A DNA stretch of 64,000 nt from contig NZ_BIML01000002.1 of assembly GCF_004001065.1 (NCBI RefSeq), positions 124,001-188,000 on the forward strand. Direction: 5' to 3'. Of this stretch, positions 42,858 to 50,514 are shown piece after piece. Below the pieces are notes generated by a model that saw only the letters and a program-made list of their open reading frames with translations, did not search any database and had not been told where the DNA came from. A program made the position numbers and the translations under genes. Origin of the DNA: Paenibacillus xylaniclasticus (GTDB lineage Bacteria > Bacillota > Bacilli > Paenibacillales > Paenibacillaceae). How positions within the stretch are numbered: the stretch's first letter is position 1; each line of letters begins with the position of its first letter.

Positions 42858-44216
42858 TTACGATGACGCTTGAGCCGTTTCCTGCTCGTCTGCCGTTTCC
42901 TCGATTGTTTCCTCCACCCCTGTATCAGCATTGATGTACATTTTATAAGCATGGCCATTGATTCGGCCTACAAATTCATAGCAGAGCGTCTCCTCCCCCA
43001 TATCGTTCAAGATTAACGCCATCGTCTCGCTTGTAACCTTCATATCTGGGTTAAGCGCTTGCCGGGCTTCCGCTTTCGTAATCCGCGGCTTCTTCAGCTT
43101 GCGCGTATGATGCTCATACACGTAGTCCGAAGCTTGGACTGCGATGACCTGAGCGTTGTCGAGCGCGACCTTCACCGTTATTTTCTCCGGATAAATCAGT
43201 ACCCCATTCTGCGTCGCTACGTATGTAAATACGCCTTCATTGCCATATTCATCGTAGCTGCTCGGCTTCATCCCTTGATAGCCATGCGCATTCAGAAACT
43301 TATCCGCCGCCTTCCTTGCCTCGTTCAAGCCGACCTGCTTCGCTCCAACGTCACGCGGATTCATATACCAAATGAGCTGGCCGCCTTTCTGGGTAAAATC
43401 GAGCTGAATCTTCTCGCCTTTCGTCCGCTCGACTGTGGCTGTGAACGAAGCATATTCCGTTCCTTTGCCGTTCTCGACGACACGAATGCCTTCCTCTGAC
43501 TTCAGATCTAGAAATTTTGCCGTCTTACGCTTGATCTCCTCGGGCGTCATCAATTTGCCGCTGAGCATTTTAACCGTTCGTTTTTGATACATGCTAGCAA
43601 CAGAAGGTCCCCAGTTAATTTCCGGATACTCTCCGACCTTGTTATCGACCGTCTTGAAGCCATCGATAATCGAATTGTCACGCACTGTTTTTTCTGATGC
43701 CAGAGCAGCCTCGACATCCATCCAACGCAAATTGTTCTGCAGCACCTTCTGCTGTACACTTCGCAAATTTTTGGCGATCTCGTCAGACCGTTCATACAGC
43801 GTCTTCATCGTTTTGAACTCTTCATCCGTAAGTGGGTTTTTCGATAAGTCACGTACTGCGGTTTTATATGCAAAGTTAGAGATGCGAGACAAAAATTCTT
43901 CCGTTGTATTGAACGGCAGAAGCGTAAGCGGCAGCTGATTCACTTCATTCTGCGCTTCACTCGTCAATCTCCAAACGTTAATGAGCCCTTTACGGTGATA
44001 AGCTTGCGACTTGGAATTAACAGCGAGCGTGTTACCAAGTTGCTTATGCACCTGCTCAACGTGATAGCTCAGATCGTGGAAAGCTCGCTGATATTGGTTT
44101 TCCGCTTTAATTAGAATCGAGTTTTTCTCTTGATGCTCTTGATATCCCCAAATAATCGAACCGATGCACAACAATGTCACGACCGGGAACATTACCGCAC
44201 TAAGCCGTTTATACAT
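42858..44216 (-). CDS. ypeB: Germination protein YpeB
   Basis: A 452-residue protein with an N-terminal membrane segment (about residues 7-24) and a large external part ending in two PepSY-like repeats (for example KPRITKAEARQALNPDMKVT). Such proteins stabilise the cortex-lytic enzyme SleB in dormant spores and are protective partners of it. AGGAG eight bases before the ATG supports the start. The normal upstream partner sleB is absent here; a small zinc-ribbon gene and prsW take its place. Confidence 0.93.
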   Translation of the reverse strand: MYKRLSAVMFPVVTLLCIGSIIWGYQEHQEKNSILIKAENQYQRAFHDLSYHVEQVHKQLGNTLAVNSKSQAYHRKGLINVWRLTSEAQNEVNQLPLTLLPFNTTEEFLSRISNFAYKTAVRDLSKNPLTDEEFKTMKTLYERSDEIAKNLRSVQQKVLQNNLRWMDVEAALASEKTVRDNSIIDGFKTVDNKVGEYPEINWGPSVASMYQKRTVKMLSGKLMTPEEIKRKTAKFLDLKSEEGIRVVENGKGTEYASFTATVERTKGEKIQLDFTQKGGQLIWYMNPRDVGAKQVGLNEARKAADKFLNAHGYQGMKPSSYDEYGNEGVFTYVATQNGVLIYPEKITVKVALDNAQVIAVQASDYVYEHHTRKLKKPRITKAEARQALNPDMKVTSETMALILNDMGEETLCYEFVGRINGHAYKMYINADTGVEETIEETADEQETAQASS

Positions 44217-44324
44217 AACAAAAGCTCCTTTCTGGTCCCAAACCTGTCGTTAGTTTGGTTTACCGAAAGAAGCTTTATTCACCGCATCCGCCTTTATTTC
44301 CCTGCTCGATCTAACAGAATAAAC

Positions 44325-44483
44325 TTAGACCGAATGCTCTTCAATATCAAAATCGTCACTGTTGTTGCAGATGCACTGCTTGAAGCCTGTATCGATCCTT
44401 CCCTTGTCTCGCTTGCCGCGCAGGACGAATTTCTCTCCGCACACCCTGCACCTTATTCGAACTTTAACCCGCTCTTCGAACAT
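44325..44483 (-). CDS. Small zinc-ribbon-like protein of 52 residues
   Basis: The ATG at 44483 has GGAGGG nine bases upstream, and the protein begins MFEERVKVRIRCRVCGEKFV. Cysteines occur as CRVC and, 26 residues on, as CIC, a pattern suited to binding one zinc. The middle is basic (LRGKRDKGRI) and the tail acidic (NNSDDFDIEEHS), so nucleic acid or protein binding is possible. I do not know the family. It lies between prsW and ypeB, where sleB is found in Bacillus. Confidence 0.65.
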   Translation of the reverse strand: MFEERVKVRIRCRVCGEKFVLRGKRDKGRIDTGFKQCICNNSDDFDIEEHSV

Positions 44484-44534
44484 ACTGCATGTCCCTCCTG
44501 GATTACTCAATGATATCCATTATGGACCGAAATT

Positions 44535-45227
44535 CTACAGTTTAACCTCATCCTCACGCGGTAAAAAACGAAATGGCGAACGGCTGCTTGCCCTTTGCAT
44601 ATTCCTAAGCGCCCATACCCACAAGACAGCCATGAACGGCGGAATGATCCAAATCCAACCCCGTACGAATGTGATAAGAATCCAATCGTACAGCCCGTGC
44701 ATCAGTAAAGGAACGATAATCGATATGAACAGAAAATGGCGGCTTCGCACCGGGGAGGCGAACTTCGCTTTCCCCATGTAATAGCCCATCGTAATGCCGA
44801 ACAAGGCATGCCCTGATACAGGAAGTAAAGCGCGAAATAGAAGCGACCCGAAATCGGATGGCTGCGAAATGGCATACAGCACATTCTCCAGCGTCGCAAA
44901 GCCAAGGGATATGGATGCGGCATATACGATACCGTCATAAGGCTCGTCGAACTCAGTGTGGTTATAAATAATGTGATATAGAACGAACCATTTCACACAT
45001 TCCTCAACAGCGCCGGATAATCCGAATGCGTCCAGCAGCGGATGAGTGCCTAGCCACAGCTCGAGCCCGCGCTGAATAATCATAATCGGGAACAGAATAA
45101 GCACGCCGATCAAAAACATGCGAACGACCATATGGATCGGCTCCGCTTCATACTTGTCCTTCAAATATAAATAGGTGAGCAGGAAAACGCCTGGCGCAAT
45201 GGCCGCTGTTATGACAGAAAACAGCAT
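44535..45227 (-). CDS. prsW: PrsW-type intramembrane metalloprotease
   Basis: A 230-residue polytopic protein. The start MLFSVITAAIAPGVFLLTYL is typical of PrsW. Motifs include GAVEECVKWFVLYH (the EE pair that binds metal) and HALFGITMGYYMGKAKF with a conserved histidine. In B. subtilis PrsW makes the first cut in anti-sigma factor RsiW, releasing SigW. Here an ECF sigma / anti-sigma pair is found at 3.8-5.0 kb, which is a possible but untested substrate. It precedes ypeB, as in Bacillus. Confidence 0.88.
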   Translation of the reverse strand: MLFSVITAAIAPGVFLLTYLYLKDKYEAEPIHMVVRMFLIGVLILFPIMIIQRGLELWLGTHPLLDAFGLSGAVEECVKWFVLYHIIYNHTEFDEPYDGIVYAASISLGFATLENVLYAISQPSDFGSLLFRALLPVSGHALFGITMGYYMGKAKFASPVRSRHFLFISIIVPLLMHGLYDWILITFVRGWIWIIPPFMAVLWVWALRNMQRASSRSPFRFLPREDEVKL

Positions 45228-45556
45228 GTTGTCCTCTCACCCCCCTGTTCGTTTCGCTGCTAGAACCAGCCTCTTAACCGGCAAGCTTCATTACGCCTGC
45301 CATATAAACAGCCAGCCGTATATCGACGTCGTCAAATCGGAAAATTATGTGCAGCAGCCCTAATTACTTTGTACCCACTCGAAGTAAAACACAATCACTC
45401 CGCCTCTTATCGAGCCCATCTTTATTATACAACGCTTCATGGACATCGGAAATACTGATTACGACAGCGAACATACTCGCAGGAGATTGGAACTTAAATC
45501 GTGTCCTGGCGGAGCGCCTCTAACTTGATGAATGCAGCCGTGGACACCATATGAAC
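45228..45556. other. Intergenic stretch between prsW and the mecA paralogue
   Basis: No supported gene lies here. On the minus strand a TATAAT at about 45425 has a poor -35 and could serve prsW. A plus-strand open frame (45175-45363) overlaps the prsW start and has no ribosome binding site, so I leave it out. The rest holds no visible repeat. Confidence 0.5.
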
Positions 45557-45599
45557 AAAAAGAGCATCTGCGCTTTCGAAATTCGCGCAAGATGCTCTT
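45557..45599 (-). terminator. Terminator after the mecA paralogue
   Basis: AGAGCATCT pairs with AGATGCTCT, extended by GCGC, and T follows on the minus strand. Confidence 0.9.
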
Positions 45600-45614
45600 C
45601 AATCCACTGCCGCA

Positions 45615-46229
45615 TCAGTATGAGAAATGCTGACATAATTGGCGTATCGCGCCCTCGTTCATTATCGTCTTGCCGTACTCTTCCAGCACCGCTTCTGTCA
45701 CAGACGTCGCTTCGCCGAATTCAGCCAGCAGCGCTATTAGAGCATTATGTCTGGCCGGATCGATAAAGGACGGGTCAATAGCCAGTATATATTTGCCATT
45801 ATACGCGAATAACCGTCCATCCTCAGTCAACGCCGACTGCTTCAGTTGGCGGCTAACCGATATAACGTCTTCAAAATCACGGAATGCGTACATGACAATA
45901 TCGCTTTGCTCCAGCGTAACTTCTAATTCGTAAACGTCCTCATCCGTCTCATCATCCTCATGAGACAAATCATCGGCATGCAAATTAACTTTGCCGCGTG
46001 TGACGATCACTACCATACCTTGAGCCGGGAGTGCGAACACTTCCACAGCAAGTGGACCACTGGCCTCGAAACCGAGTTCGGAATGTGCTTGATCCATCAT
46101 CTCGCTGAACAGCTCATTCACCTTCGGAATTTCCCGCCACATATCCTCTTTCTGTATCCCCCGCTCCAGCAGGTCGTCGAACGTCAGAAATATTCGTATT
46201 TTATCTTGGCTCAGCCGTTCGATTTTCAT
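45615..46229 (-). CDS. mecB: Adaptor protein MecA paralogue (YpbH-like)
   Basis: A 204-residue protein with MecA features: MKIERLSQDKIRIFLTFDDL at the N-terminus (substrate-binding domain), an acidic linker (HEDDETDEDVYE), then the C-terminal ClpC-binding domain from about 115 (LEQSDIVMYAFRDFEDVISV). MecA proteins deliver substrates to the ClpCP protease. Position among the yp genes suggests the paralogue YpbH rather than MecA itself. AGGAGG lies seven to eight bases before the ATG. Confidence 0.88.
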   Translation of the reverse strand: MKIERLSQDKIRIFLTFDDLLERGIQKEDMWREIPKVNELFSEMMDQAHSELGFEASGPLAVEVFALPAQGMVVIVTRGKVNLHADDLSHEDDETDEDVYELEVTLEQSDIVMYAFRDFEDVISVSRQLKQSALTEDGRLFAYNGKYILAIDPSFIDPARHNALIALLAEFGEATSVTEAVLEEYGKTIMNEGAIRQLCQHFSY

Positions 46230-46348
46230 GACAGGATCCTCCTATGCAGCATCTGATATAACAAGGTATGAGAACAACAATGATATGTGATTCCCTCATG
46301 CCATATACCTATGTTACCATGTCCGCCCGGCGAATGCACTATCAGTCA

Positions 46349-46406
46349 AAAAAATAGGAGCGGCAGCGTCGCAAATTATTTTTTGCGACACTCCCGCTCC
46401 TATTTA
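46349..46406 (-). terminator. Long terminator hairpin after the 120-residue gene
   Basis: AAATAGGAGCGG-type arms pair with CCGCTCCTATTT, with an inner GTCGCAAA pair. Seven T follow on the minus strand. The stem spans nearly 60 bases and could act in both directions. Confidence 0.85.
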
Positions 46407-46410
46407 CTCA

Positions 46411-46773
46411 TCAATGATGCTTCACACTCGCATTCGTCGGGAGGCTGCTGCCGTCTGTCGCCGAATGGAGAATCGCTTCCGTTTCCCGTTTCAATTCAGG
46501 ATCGCTCTCAACGAGCGCGCCAATTTGCTGCCATGCTTCTGCTGAATTGCCAGCGGAAGCGTCTTGTCGCTTTGGGACGGCTTGTCCAGCCTCCTTACTC
46601 CACTGATTCAGCTTCCGTTCCATGACTTTGCCAAACAGCCGTTTTTTCGTAGAGGACATGATATCACCCGCTGCATCGACTGCCCAAGCTGTCATACCGG
46701 GCCGTTTGCGAGATGCGTACAGCGCAGCTGCCATGCCGAGTATACCACCGATAATAAAACCGCTCATTCTCAT
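46411..46773 (-). CDS. Small membrane-anchored protein of unknown function
   Basis: A 120-residue protein with a hydrophobic N-terminal segment (FIIGGILGMAAALYA) followed by a basic, Ser/Lys-rich helical region (SSTKKRLFGKVMERKLNQWS) and a polar C-terminus. It resembles small YtxH-like proteins in layout but not clearly in sequence. It is monocistronic, between a terminator and a divergent deacetylase gene. Confidence 0.6.
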   Translation of the reverse strand: MRMSGFIIGGILGMAAALYASRKRPGMTAWAVDAAGDIMSSTKKRLFGKVMERKLNQWSKEAGQAVPKRQDASAGNSAEAWQQIGALVESDPELKRETEAILHSATDGSSLPTNASVKHH

Positions 46774-47008
46774 CTCGATGTCCGACTCCTTTCTTCGTTA
46801 TACGCCTCCATCATTGCCAGCCGGAGCGCCGCTATCTGAATACAGCGTTCCGATCTTTAGTTTGCTCTTACACCACGCGAGCATCCTTGTGAAAAACAGG
46901 AAAAGACGAATACAAAGTCATAACCCAAATATGATACAATGATGTCGTGTTCATCCCGTAATGGCCACGCAGATATAAAGACAATACTTAAGTAACGGAG
47001 GTCTTCCC

Positions 47009-47944
47009 ATGAATCGCTTGCTCAAAGCATCCGTTCTGCTAGCGCTGGCCGCCGCACTAACTGCTTGCGGCTCGACTAACAAAGGCGAAAGCGCCCCCCC
47101 TGCTGAGACAGTCTCCACGGACTTACCTGAAGGAACCGATCAGCCGGCCGAAACTGCCGCTGAACAGACCGAGATTTCTCCAACAGCCGAAGCAGTAAGT
47201 GGCACCTCGAATGGTACAGCTAACAGTGGGCAGCCCACAGGCTCCCAGGAGCAAACAGCACCATCGGCCCAAGCTGACGAGAAGCCCGTAAAGCTGTACC
47301 GAATGAATAAAGTATACCGCTTTGAACCCATCGACAAGGAATCGACGACGGACAAAGTGGTGCTGCTCACCTTCGATGACGGCCCTAAAGAATTAGAGCA
47401 GCTTACAAGCATGCTTGATACTCTCGACAAACATAAAGCTAAGGCGATTTTTTTCGTCAATGGCTATCGGGTTAAAGCCAACCCTGATTTGCTGAAGCTT
47501 ATTCACGAGCGGGGTCAGACAATCGGCAACCATTCGTGGGATCATATCGATCTTAAGAAAGAGACCCAGGCATCGATGGAGAAGCAAGTCGGTGATGTCG
47601 GTAAGCTCGTCAAAGAAACGATTGGTGAAACTCCTAAATTTTTCCGACCTCCTTTTGGTTCTGGCAATGATACAGTGAAGAAATATGTGAAAGACAGCGG
47701 CATGCTGTACATGACCTGGTCAAACGGATCGCTGGACTGGGATTCAAGCAGCAAGAACAAGCCGGAAGCCGTTATTGCCAATGTGCTGGAGCAGCTTCAT
47801 CCGGGAGCGAATATTCTCATGCATGAGCTCCCATGGACGAAAGATGCGCTGGATGAACTGCTGACGAAGCTGGAGGAGAAAGGGTACGGCTTTATCGATC
47901 CTGCTACGATCGAGACCGTTACCGACGTAACAGAGGAGCAATAA
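47009..47944 (+). CDS. Polysaccharide deacetylase lipoprotein
   Basis: A 311-residue protein with a lipoprotein signal (ALTAC lipobox, Cys near residue 20), a Ser/Thr/Glu/Gln-rich linker to about residue 105, and a NodB-homology domain. The catalytic motifs are VLLTFDDGPKE, GNHSWDH (the metal histidines) and FFRPPFGSG; ILMHELPWT gives the final histidine. It should deacetylate N-acetylated glycans of the cell wall. GGAGG seven bases before the ATG fixes the start. It is one of few genes on the plus strand. Confidence 0.9.
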   Translation: MNRLLKASVLLALAAALTACGSTNKGESAPPAETVSTDLPEGTDQPAETAAEQTEISPTAEAVSGTSNGTANSGQPTGSQEQTAPSAQADEKPVKLYRMNKVYRFEPIDKESTTDKVVLLTFDDGPKELEQLTSMLDTLDKHKAKAIFFVNGYRVKANPDLLKLIHERGQTIGNHSWDHIDLKKETQASMEKQVGDVGKLVKETIGETPKFFRPPFGSGNDTVKKYVKDSGMLYMTWSNGSLDWDSSSKNKPEAVIANVLEQLHPGANILMHELPWTKDALDELLTKLEEKGYGFIDPATIETVTDVTEEQ

Positions 47945-47987
47945 AAAACAGCCGTCCTTGTCAGGAGGCTGTGATTGAATTTTTTCC
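47945..47987. terminator. Shared terminator of convergent genes
   Basis: ACAGCC/GGCTGT stem with inner TCCT/AGGA. On the minus strand six T follow directly; on the plus strand a T run follows eight bases later. It can end both the deacetylase gene and the 77-residue gene; the latter's stop lies inside it. Confidence 0.75.
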
Positions 47988-48194
47988 GAATAAGAACAGA
48001 ATAACGATAAGGAAGAGAAATAATAAAAACAAACTGTTATAAAACCACTGCGCGGTCTGCTGCTTATTGGATGGGTGCTTCACCCTCCGAGGCGGCAGAC
48101 CTTTTTCATCATTATATTCTAACTCTTCGACTGGCTCCGTATTGCTGACTTTTGCTGCGTTTCTCGTTCCAAACTTCGCCATTCGACTCATCAT
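47961..48194 (-). CDS. Small C-terminally anchored membrane protein
   Basis: A 77-residue protein with a polar N-terminal part (AKVSNTEPVEELEYNDEKGL) and a C-terminal hydrophobic segment (FYNSLFLLFLFLIVILFLF), which suggests a tail-anchored protein. It overlaps the CPBP protease gene by four bases and is probably co-expressed. No known family is recognised. Confidence 0.6.
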   Translation of the reverse strand: MMSRMAKFGTRNAAKVSNTEPVEELEYNDEKGLPPRRVKHPSNKQQTAQWFYNSLFLLFLFLIVILFLFGKNSITAS

Positions 48195-48787
48195 TCATCA
48201 TTCCTTCGAAACCGAATAATTAGACCCATTGTGGCATCCACCAGAAAATGCGTCATAATCGGCGCCCACAATGTACCGCTTTCGATATAAATCCAACCAA
48301 GACCATAACTAATCGAAAATACGAGCCCCGTTGGTATCCAGTGGCGCAAATAACGGACATGAATGGCAGCAAACAAAATGCTCGTCCAATAAGGTCCGAA
48401 CGAATGCTGCACCGCGCCCCGGAACAGGAGCTCTTCACAGACAGCTACGATGAAAGACATGACGATAATGTGCCAGACCGGACGCGCCTGGAACAGACGC
48501 TCGTTAATGCCCCCGTCATCAGATATATCGTCCGGTACAAGCCGAGTTATGAGCAAATCGAGAATGATCACGGCAGCGGCTAAGCCAAGACCGAATATCC
48601 AGAACCGGTCGTTCTCCGGCAGCTGAAGCAGTCGGAGCGGATTTCGATGCTGAAATAAAACCCATATGATTCCGATAATTAGAGTAAGCGCTTGCGTAGC
48701 GTACAAATTCATTAATAAGAGCCGGTCATCCAGCTGGTCGACGGATACTTGACGGATCCGAATTTTTTTGATATCGAATTTTTTCAT
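48191..48787 (-). CDS. CPBP-family intramembrane metalloprotease (YpbD-like)
   Basis: A 198-residue polytopic protein with the CPBP (abortive infection) motif EELLFRGAVQ, a later conserved histidine in AAIHVRYLRHW, and HFLVDATMGLI near the C-terminus. B. subtilis has a related protein, YpbD, in this neighbourhood. The family includes CAAX prenyl proteases and bacteriocin-immunity proteins; the substrate here is unknown. An N-terminal 35 residues (basic, RIRQVSVDQLDDR) precede the membrane part. Confidence 0.85.
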   Translation of the reverse strand: MKKFDIKKIRIRQVSVDQLDDRLLLMNLYATQALTLIIGIIWVLFQHRNPLRLLQLPENDRFWIFGLGLAAAVIILDLLITRLVPDDISDDGGINERLFQARPVWHIIVMSFIVAVCEELLFRGAVQHSFGPYWTSILFAAIHVRYLRHWIPTGLVFSISYGLGWIYIESGTLWAPIMTHFLVDATMGLIIRFRRNDE

Positions 48788-48961
48788 GTTTTACCGCCTG
48801 TCTGAAAACGTATTATTTCCTTTTTCACTTTGATCGCCTATACTATTACATAATACATAATTCGCCATTATTCGATAAACAATCGACAAAACATTTAAAC
48901 GCTGATACTCACTTTATCCTTAACATATATACTATTACTGTCATGAAGGAGTCTCATTATT

Positions 48962-49876
48962 ATGGACAAACGTTTATCCCGAACAGAAATGCTGGTTAGC
49001 TTAGGATTTCTGTTTATGCTCGTATGCACGGTTGGCGCTTTTTTCTTTGGCGTCCGCGTCGGCTCCGACCGGGCGACGGCCAATTACGAGGTTCAGAAAG
49101 AGCTGAACAGCAAATCCGAAACAGCGACTACTTTACAGCAGCAGGACCTGGTGTCATTTTATCATACGGTATTTATGCCTTACCGTGAATTCCAATCGGA
49201 ATGGATCAAAGTGATCGAGCAGGCTAATGCGAAATCAACGACCGATTTTCCAGCTGATTTGAAGCGCATGGCTTCATTGGCTCAACAACAGTACAATGAA
49301 ATATCCGCCATAAAATTACCTGCATCGACTAAGCTCGCTCAATCTCAGCAGCAAATATTAAAGAGCTTGACCGAATTTCAGAACGAATCGAAAAAGCTGA
49401 TAAACAGCAGCAGCGGCAAATCAGTCGCTCAACTGCTTACTGCAATGCGCAAAGATACGCTCTACAAGCAGGCTGTCGGTCATTCCCTTAACAGCCAGCA
49501 ATCGTATTACGACGCCATGCTGAAATGGGCTGCCGGAATGGACTCTGATATTCCAAGCGAAATCGTTATGTCCCAAGACATGAAGACGACTGCTTGGAGC
49601 AAGCTCCCGCTCGTAGCCAAGAACAAGCTGAGCGCCGATCTGATCGCAGCAAACGGTAAGCTCGTCAACTACTATCCGCAAGATTTGTCCAGTCGAATCG
49701 ATGAGTTTATCGAGTCTGGCCAAGCTGGTAAGCTGAAGCTTGTACTGGTCCGTCCAATCTCCGAACTTCTGACCGATACGAAAGCAGTACGCAATGGCGA
49801 CTATAAGAGCAATATGAGCCAGTTCTATTCGAATCAAGTGCTTCCTCAGCTTCCGTTCTTCTTGCCCGGAGAATAA
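48962..49876 (+). CDS. Membrane-anchored helical protein of unknown function
   Basis: A 304-residue protein with a signal anchor (about residues 11-31, LVSLGFLFMLVCTVGAFFFG), followed by a long mostly helical region rich in Gln, Lys and Ser that faces outside. No catalytic motif is visible. AGGAG ten bases before the ATG supports the start. It runs opposite to the CPBP gene and ends close to the convergent rhodanese gene. The sequence gives no functional clue. Confidence 0.65.
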   Translation: MDKRLSRTEMLVSLGFLFMLVCTVGAFFFGVRVGSDRATANYEVQKELNSKSETATTLQQQDLVSFYHTVFMPYREFQSEWIKVIEQANAKSTTDFPADLKRMASLAQQQYNEISAIKLPASTKLAQSQQQILKSLTEFQNESKKLINSSSGKSVAQLLTAMRKDTLYKQAVGHSLNSQQSYYDAMLKWAAGMDSDIPSEIVMSQDMKTTAWSKLPLVAKNKLSADLIAANGKLVNYYPQDLSSRIDEFIESGQAGKLKLVLVRPISELLTDTKAVRNGDYKSNMSQFYSNQVLPQLPFFLPGE

Positions 49877-49890
49877 ATGCCTCTAGCGCA

Positions 49891-50217
49891 TCAATCATAT
49901 TGAAAGCCTTGACAGGCAGCGACGGCTGCGATGCCTCCTTCTACATTCAGGAGCGATTCGTAGCCGTTGTCCTGCATATACCGGCATACCGCTTGGCTTC
50001 TCACACCATGTGCGCACATAATATATAATGTTTCATTGCGTCCTAGACCTTCCATTAACTCCGGGAACACACTCATCGGCATATGTCGAGTCCCCTCGAG
50101 ATGATAATATTCCCATTCGTGAAGTTCCCGAACATCAACAATCTGTTCCGCCTTCAAGCGGCCTTCAGCCAATAAACGCAGAAGCTCTTCGGCACCAACA
50201 TTCTCCCAAAGCTTCAC
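49891..50217 (-). CDS. Rhodanese-like sulfurtransferase
   Basis: A 108-residue single-domain rhodanese. The active-site loop MCAHGVRSQAV places the catalytic Cys six residues before a conserved Arg-Ser; DVRELHEWEYYHLEGTRHMP is the usual entry motif. It would move sulfane sulfur between small molecules or proteins. The start is GTG at 50217, with AGGGGG upstream. It stands alone. Confidence 0.9.
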   Translation of the reverse strand: MKLWENVGAEELLRLLAEGRLKAEQIVDVRELHEWEYYHLEGTRHMPMSVFPELMEGLGRNETLYIMCAHGVRSQAVCRYMQDNGYESLLNVEGGIAAVAACQGFQYD

Positions 50218-50306
50218 GTCGATTCCCCCTTTCCTGCATGCAATGAATCATAACGAAAAATTCACATATCGGCAAGTTTCGGCATTGCATTCCACCTGTA
50301 CGTTGC

Positions 50307-50514
50307 TATAAAATAGTAGACGTTATATCTTGCTGACGAATAGCTGGAATTGGACAACCATTCGTCCCGTTGCTGAAGCTCGGTATCGGGACGATGTTTT
50401 TTGCAATCGTCAGTTAGCTGTTAATCTCGTCGAATGACTCCTTAACTGGAGTTTTTCCTACATATTCATTGATTTGCATTATGTTGCAACGATTAGACAG
50501 GAGGCAATTAACGC
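50307..50514 (+). promoter_or_regulatory. serA leader with mutually exclusive hairpins, candidate attenuator
   Basis: A -10 like TATAAAAT at 50307-50314 (with TTGCAT about 18 bases upstream) would start transcription near 50320. In the leader, GACGAAT (50335-50341) can pair with ATTCGTC (50360-50366). The latter overlaps CGTCCCG (50363-50369), which pairs with CGGGACG (50387-50393) to form a terminator followed by six T (50397-50402). CTGACGA (50333-50339) can also pair with TCGTCAG (50407-50413) past the terminator. A second weak hairpin, ACTCC/GGAGT (50437-50452), has five T. I see no T-box sequence. Confidence 0.6.

Noticed and set aside
44535-45227. CAAX-type CPBP protease instead of PrsW
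   Set aside because: The start and the EECVK motif fit PrsW better, and prsW is expected next to ypeB.
45175-45363. Plus-strand frame of 62 codons upstream of prsW
   Set aside because: It overlaps prsW in antisense, has no ribosome binding site and matches no family; a degraded sleB was considered but I see no resemblance.
50307-50514. T-box riboswitch for serine before serA
   Set aside because: No AGGGTGG-type T-box sequence and no specifier-loop features; the hairpins differ from T-box layout.
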